From NCBI RefSeq assembly GCF_013488205.1, contig NZ_CP040908.1:2544001-2608000 (forward strand): 64,000 bases of DNA, read 5' to 3'. The position numbers were made by a program, and so were the translations under genes. The notes under the pieces were generated by a model. The model did no database searches, was not told the origin of the DNA, and was given only the letters and a program-made list of their open reading frames with translations. Shown here in pieces: positions 60,615 to 64,000 of the stretch. This DNA comes from Empedobacter falsenii (GTDB taxonomy: Bacteria; Bacteroidota; Bacteroidia; Flavobacteriales; Weeksellaceae). Position 1 is the first letter of the stretch, and every line of letters begins with the position of its first letter.

Positions 60615-61745
60615 ATGGAAAAAGAAACACAACATACAGCAGAAGACTTTCTTGCCTTGATTCGGAAATCGAAACGAGGCAAGTTTAAGGTGTATATTGG
60701 AATGTGCGCCGGCGTTGGAAAATCTTATCGTATGTTGCAAGAAGCACACGAATTGCAAAAAAATAAGATTGATGTAAAAATTGGATATATCGAAACCCAT
60801 AAGCGAGCCGAAACAGAAAATCTTGTTGTAGGATTAACCATAATTCCACGAAAAGTAATTTACTACAAAGGTAAATCTGTCGAAGAAATGGATTTGGAAG
60901 AAATCCTAAGACAAAGACCCGAAATTGTTATTGTGGACGAATTGGCGCATTCTAATGTTTTTGGAAGCAAACATGCGAAACGCTGGCAAGATGTTATGGA
61001 AATTTTAGATGCTGGTATCAATGTTATTTCTGCTGTAAATATTCAACATTTAGAAAGTTTGAATAATAGTATTTCGGAGATTACCTCGATTGACGTTTCG
61101 GAAAGAATTCCTGATATAATTTTGGAACAAGCAGATGAGATTGTAAATATTGATTTAACAGCAGATGATTTAATTGAACGATTAAAAACAGGGAAAATTT
61201 ATCCGAAAGATAAAATTCAAATGGCTTTAAATAACTTTTTTATTCCTTCAAATATTTTACAATTACGTGAATTGGCTTTAAAAGAAGTTGCTTCTCATGT
61301 AGAAAAAAAGGTTGAAACCGAATATGTATCATCTGTTTATGCAAAACCGTCGCGTTTTTTGGCATGCATTAGTAGCAATGATAAAAATGCCAAAACTGTT
61401 ATTCGAAAAACCGCTCGTTTGGCTGGATATTATAATTCACGTTGGTTTGTATTGTACGTAGAAACGCCAAAAGAACATCCTAATAAAATTGCCTTGGACA
61501 AACAACGACATCTCATCAATAATTTAAAATTAGCTACAGAATTAGGTGCTGAAATTGTTAAGGTAAAGAATCAACGGGTTTCTACAGCTATCATTCAACA
61601 AATTGAATTGCGAAATATTACCACTGTTTGTTTGGGAAAACCAAAGTTAAATTTAATCCAGATTATTTTGGCTACGAATGTATTTAATCAATTACTAAAA
61701 AAACTATCTTCGTTACATGTTGATGTGATTATTTTATCAAAATGA
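60615..61745 (+). CDS. kdpD: KdpD sensor half (KdpD and USP domains, no kinase)
   Basis: The 376-residue protein matches only the N-terminal part of KdpD: Walker-type GMCAGVGKSYRML at 29-41, GYIETHKRAET, VIVDELAHSNVFGSKHAKRWQD and NIQHLESLN, followed by a universal-stress-like domain (about 245-375). The transmembrane and kinase parts of classical KdpD are missing. A complete kinase follows in the next gene, overlapping by 4 bases. The input and kinase functions are therefore on two proteins. Confidence 0.92.
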   Translation: MEKETQHTAEDFLALIRKSKRGKFKVYIGMCAGVGKSYRMLQEAHELQKNKIDVKIGYIETHKRAETENLVVGLTIIPRKVIYYKGKSVEEMDLEEILRQRPEIVIVDELAHSNVFGSKHAKRWQDVMEILDAGINVISAVNIQHLESLNNSISEITSIDVSERIPDIILEQADEIVNIDLTADDLIERLKTGKIYPKDKIQMALNNFFIPSNILQLRELALKEVASHVEKKVETEYVSSVYAKPSRFLACISSNDKNAKTVIRKTARLAGYYNSRWFVLYVETPKEHPNKIALDKQRHLINNLKLATELGAEIVKVKNQRVSTAIIQQIELRNITTVCLGKPKLNLIQIILATNVFNQLLKKLSSLHVDVIILSK

Positions 61746-63466
61746 GAATTAAAACTAAACTTCGCTTAGGATTAGGCTTGCTGTTTTTATTGATTGTATT
61801 ATTGGCAGCTGTAGCAACTAGGTCTATTTATTCATTGAAAAATGATACACAAAATATTTTGCATGATAATTACAACTCGTTGATTTATGCAAAAAGTATG
61901 ATGCGAAATTTAAATGATGCGGAAAACTTTAATTCCAAATCGTTTGAAAAGCAATTAGCAAATCAAGAATTAAACGCAACAGAACAAGGTGAAAAAGAAT
62001 TGAATCAACAGATTCGAGATAAATTTGATGCTTATAAAGAAGGAAATCATTCTCCAGAACTATTAAAAGATGTTAGAATTTCGCTTTTAGAAATGATGGA
62101 AATGAATATGCAAGCCATAGAAATTAAAAGTGAATTTGCTGAAAAGACCGCTAATCAAGCCATTTTATTAATCATTTTCACAGGTATCGCATGTATTTTT
62201 ATAGCCTTTAATTCTTTGATTAAAATTCCGTCTAATATTGCAAATCCTATTCAGAAATTAACGAATAGTATCAAGGAAATTGCTTCAAATAATTACAAAG
62301 AGCGTGTCTATTTAGACAAAAAAGATGAGTTTGGCGATTTAGCGCAATCTTTTAACACCATGGCTTCTAAATTAGAAGAATACAACGAAAGTCATTTAGC
62401 AACTATTCTTAAACAAAAAACAAGAATGGAAACGCTGATTAATAATATGCACGATGTTGTAATTGGTTTGGATGAACAAATGCAAGTAATTTTCGCGAAT
62501 AATGAAGCTGTAAAAGTAACAGGATTATCTGCTAAACAAATGGTAAATAAGGCAGGTAAAGATTTGGCTTTGCACAATGATTTGATTCGATTGTTATTGC
62601 AAAATATCGAAACAGAAATTATAAAAGACGAAAAACCTTTGCAAATTGTAGTGGATGAAAAAGAACAATTTTTTACCAAAGAAATTTTTCATATCGAAAT
62701 AATTCCAACAGGAGAAACGATAAAACAAGTTGTTGGGCATGTGATCATTCTTAGAAACATTACCGAATTTAAAGAACTAGATGCAGCCAAAACACGATTT
62801 ATTGCTACAGTTTCGCATGAATTTAAAACGCCTATTTCATCTATGGAAATGAGTTTGCAATTGCTTCGAAATAAGCAAATAGGAACATTAAACGAAGAAC
62901 AAAATGATTTGGTAACTAGTATTGACGATGATGTACATCGTTTATTGCGAATAACAAAAGAATTACTCAACTTAACACAGATAGAAAGTGGTACAATTCA
63001 AATGAATAAAACAGAAGTTTTCCCTATCGAAATTGTAGAAAATGCAGTTAAAGCCAATCAAACTTTAGCTGAACAAAAGCATTTAATCATAGAAACGAAT
63101 ATTCCAAATCATTTAGAATCTATAAAAGTTGATCTTGAAAAAACAGCTTGGGTTTTATCAAATCTAATCTCAAATGCAATACATTATTCTCACGAAAATG
63201 CTCGAATTTGGATTACTATTGAACAAACAACAACCGAAACATCCTTCAAAGTTAAAGACGAAGGAATTGGGATTCCAACCGAATTTTTACCCAAAGTTTT
63301 CGACCGCTATTTTCGTGTACCAGGCACTCACAAAGAAGGTACAGGTTTAGGATTGGCTATTAGCAAAGAATTTATCGAAGCTCAAAAAGGAACGTTGGAT
63401 GTATTTAGCGAATATGGCGTTGGAAGCGAATTCGTGATGAAGTTATCACAAAAAGAATATTCATAA
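61742..63466 (+). CDS. PAS/HAMP histidine kinase of the kdp locus
   Basis: The 574-residue kinase has two transmembrane helices (about 7-25 and 140-158) around a periplasmic helical region, HAMP (about 165-215), PAS (about 230-345), HisKA with H359 in ATVSHEFKTPISSME, and an ATPase domain with LISNAIHYS, KDEGIGIP and GTGLGLAIS. It overlaps the KdpD-half gene (ATGA). It probably takes the signal of that protein and phosphorylates the NtrC-type regulator at 53001. Confidence 0.95.
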   Translation: MRIKTKLRLGLGLLFLLIVLLAAVATRSIYSLKNDTQNILHDNYNSLIYAKSMMRNLNDAENFNSKSFEKQLANQELNATEQGEKELNQQIRDKFDAYKEGNHSPELLKDVRISLLEMMEMNMQAIEIKSEFAEKTANQAILLIIFTGIACIFIAFNSLIKIPSNIANPIQKLTNSIKEIASNNYKERVYLDKKDEFGDLAQSFNTMASKLEEYNESHLATILKQKTRMETLINNMHDVVIGLDEQMQVIFANNEAVKVTGLSAKQMVNKAGKDLALHNDLIRLLLQNIETEIIKDEKPLQIVVDEKEQFFTKEIFHIEIIPTGETIKQVVGHVIILRNITEFKELDAAKTRFIATVSHEFKTPISSMEMSLQLLRNKQIGTLNEEQNDLVTSIDDDVHRLLRITKELLNLTQIESGTIQMNKTEVFPIEIVENAVKANQTLAEQKHLIIETNIPNHLESIKVDLEKTAWVLSNLISNAIHYSHENARIWITIEQTTTETSFKVKDEGIGIPTEFLPKVFDRYFRVPGTHKEGTGLGLAISKEFIEAQKGTLDVFSEYGVGSEFVMKLSQKEYS

Positions 63467-63491
63467 AATCTATTCGTTTGGCTTGAAAACA

Positions 63492-63521
63492 AAAAAGCTT
63501 GAACCAGTGTTCAAACTTTTT
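63492..63521 (+). terminator. Terminator of the kdp operon
   Basis: AAAAAGCTTGAAC and GTTCAAACTTTTT form a 13-bp stem with one mismatch around CAGT. Outer GGCTTG/CAAGCC bases can extend it. It follows the kinase gene by 25 bases. Confidence 0.7.
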
Positions 63522-63623
63522 GCAAGCCAAGAATTACTCCAACAGGAGACTTGATATTCTTTTACATTTTTAAATAATTTATATTATTCTATTCAAAGTT
63601 TTTATGGCTCAGTTTTATAATAC

Positions 63624-64000
63624 TTAGTTCTCTATAATAGTCATGTTATTATAATATGAATTTAAAGTTGCTCCACTTCCCGATGCTGTAGAATTGAATA
63701 ACTTTTGTTGACCTGGATCTAAATCGATCCAAGCTTCAGGTCTAATTTTTTGTCCTGTTAGCATATAAAAACTCGCTGTACAATTAGATGCAGCAGGTGC
63801 ACTCCCCGCATCATTTGTATTATTTCTACTATCACTAGGGAAATTATTAGCACATTTAACTGCATTTATTTCCACATTATTAGAGTCCTTTAATCTCCAA
63901 ATAGCTTCAATTTGGTTATTATCAATAGCAGCACTAGAACCATTCAAAGCCCTTATTCTTCCTGACTCTAAAGCAAATGTAAAAGTTGCTGTAAAAACTC
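63624..64000 (-). CDS. Partial surface-protein-like gene, C-terminal part only
   Basis: The minus-strand frame is open to the window edge, so the N-terminus is missing; about 125 residues are present. It reads TFTFALESGRIRALNGSSAA near the edge and includes AVKCANNFPSDSRNN, ASNCTASFYMLTGQKIRPEA and DLDPGQQKLFNSTASGSGA, with several Asn, Ser and Thr and two Cys. It looks like an exported, beta-rich domain. I recognise no family. A TTG at 63947 is not needed as a start. Confidence 0.6.
   Translation of the reverse strand, partial: VFTATFTFALESGRIRALNGSSAAIDNNQIEAIWRLKDSNNVEINAVKCANNFPSDSRNNTNDAGSAPAASNCTASFYMLTGQKIRPEAWIDLDPGQQKLFNSTASGSGATLNSYYNNMTIIEN

Noticed and set aside
63945-63947. TTG as the start of the last gene
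   Set aside because: The frame stays open to the window edge, so the gene most likely begins outside the window.
1-64000. tRNA, rRNA, CRISPR array, integrase or transposase
   Set aside because: No cloverleaf-like conserved tRNA segments, rRNA core sequences, regularly spaced repeats or transposase/integrase motifs were seen in reading; a tRNA or CRISPR scanner would settle this.

Overview
The window is a chromosomal segment of a low-GC member of the Bacteroidota, most likely Flavobacteriales and plausibly a Weeksellaceae relative (Empedobacter/Weeksella/Chryseobacterium type; genus is inference). The grounds are the AT-rich sequence, bacillithiol gene bshA, a B. subtilis-type PurF beside a 1235-residue PurL, DUF6452/DUF6048-like proteins behind rlmD, TAnnTTTG promoter boxes and few Shine-Dalgarno sites. 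I found no rRNA, tRNA, CRISPR array or insertion sequence.

1-5.1 kb is a leftward sulfate-assimilation operon: cysD, cysN, cobA-type SUMT, cysJ and the first codons of a probable cysI. It is preceded by a Met/Cys-rich 25-codon leader ORF and an intrinsic-terminator hairpin, which together look like a translation-coupled attenuator. 5.3-8.3 kb reads right: rlmD, two small envelope proteins and a small unknown. 8.3-23.2 kb is mostly leftward: a WG-repeat protein, lon, a SUKH protein, a MORN-like protein, bshA, a GH3/serine-hydrolase pair split by a frameshift at an A9 run, a broken lipoprotein gene, a diheme cytochrome, rlmF, and cbpM with a cbpA/dnaJ-type gene; terC (rightward) lies inside. 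23.4-25.0 kb holds an ADP-ribosylglycohydrolase, a VF530 protein and an unknown.

25-45 kb carries de novo purine genes on the minus strand: purL-purC-purF-purM, then, after a break, purN-purH-(S23 four-helix protein)-purD. A purine (guanine-type) riboswitch precedes purL. The break (29.0-37.6 kb) holds an FKBP isomerase, a PIF1-like helicase and a rightward cluster of seven genes: two SPFH/YdjI-like proteins (one with GYF_2, one with SHOCT), a membrane zinc-ribbon protein, a two-helix membrane protein, two more zinc-ribbon proteins and a DUF6620-like protein interrupted by an in-frame TGA. This resembles the poorly understood ydjFGHI/phage-shock-associated systems and is the best candidate for a little-described system here.

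45.9-50.8 kb is an operon with an LTA-synthase-like phosphoglycerol transferase, a diacylglycerol-type lipid kinase and an OmpR-type two-component system. After a [4Fe-4S] protein and an ABC-F protein comes a potassium-uptake locus (53.0-63.5 kb): an NtrC-type response regulator, a sigma-54-like promoter, small ORFs including kdpF, kdpA, kdpB, kdpC, an outer-membrane barrel, a KdpD sensor half and a separate PAS/HAMP histidine kinase. The window ends in a partial surface-protein-like gene.

Cross-cutting signals are a palindromic interspersed repeat (three copies), and a TTGTCAG/CTGACAA element next to TTGG-N10-G (sigma-54-like) sequences upstream of lon, cbpA and the FKBP gene, suggesting a protein-quality-control regulon.
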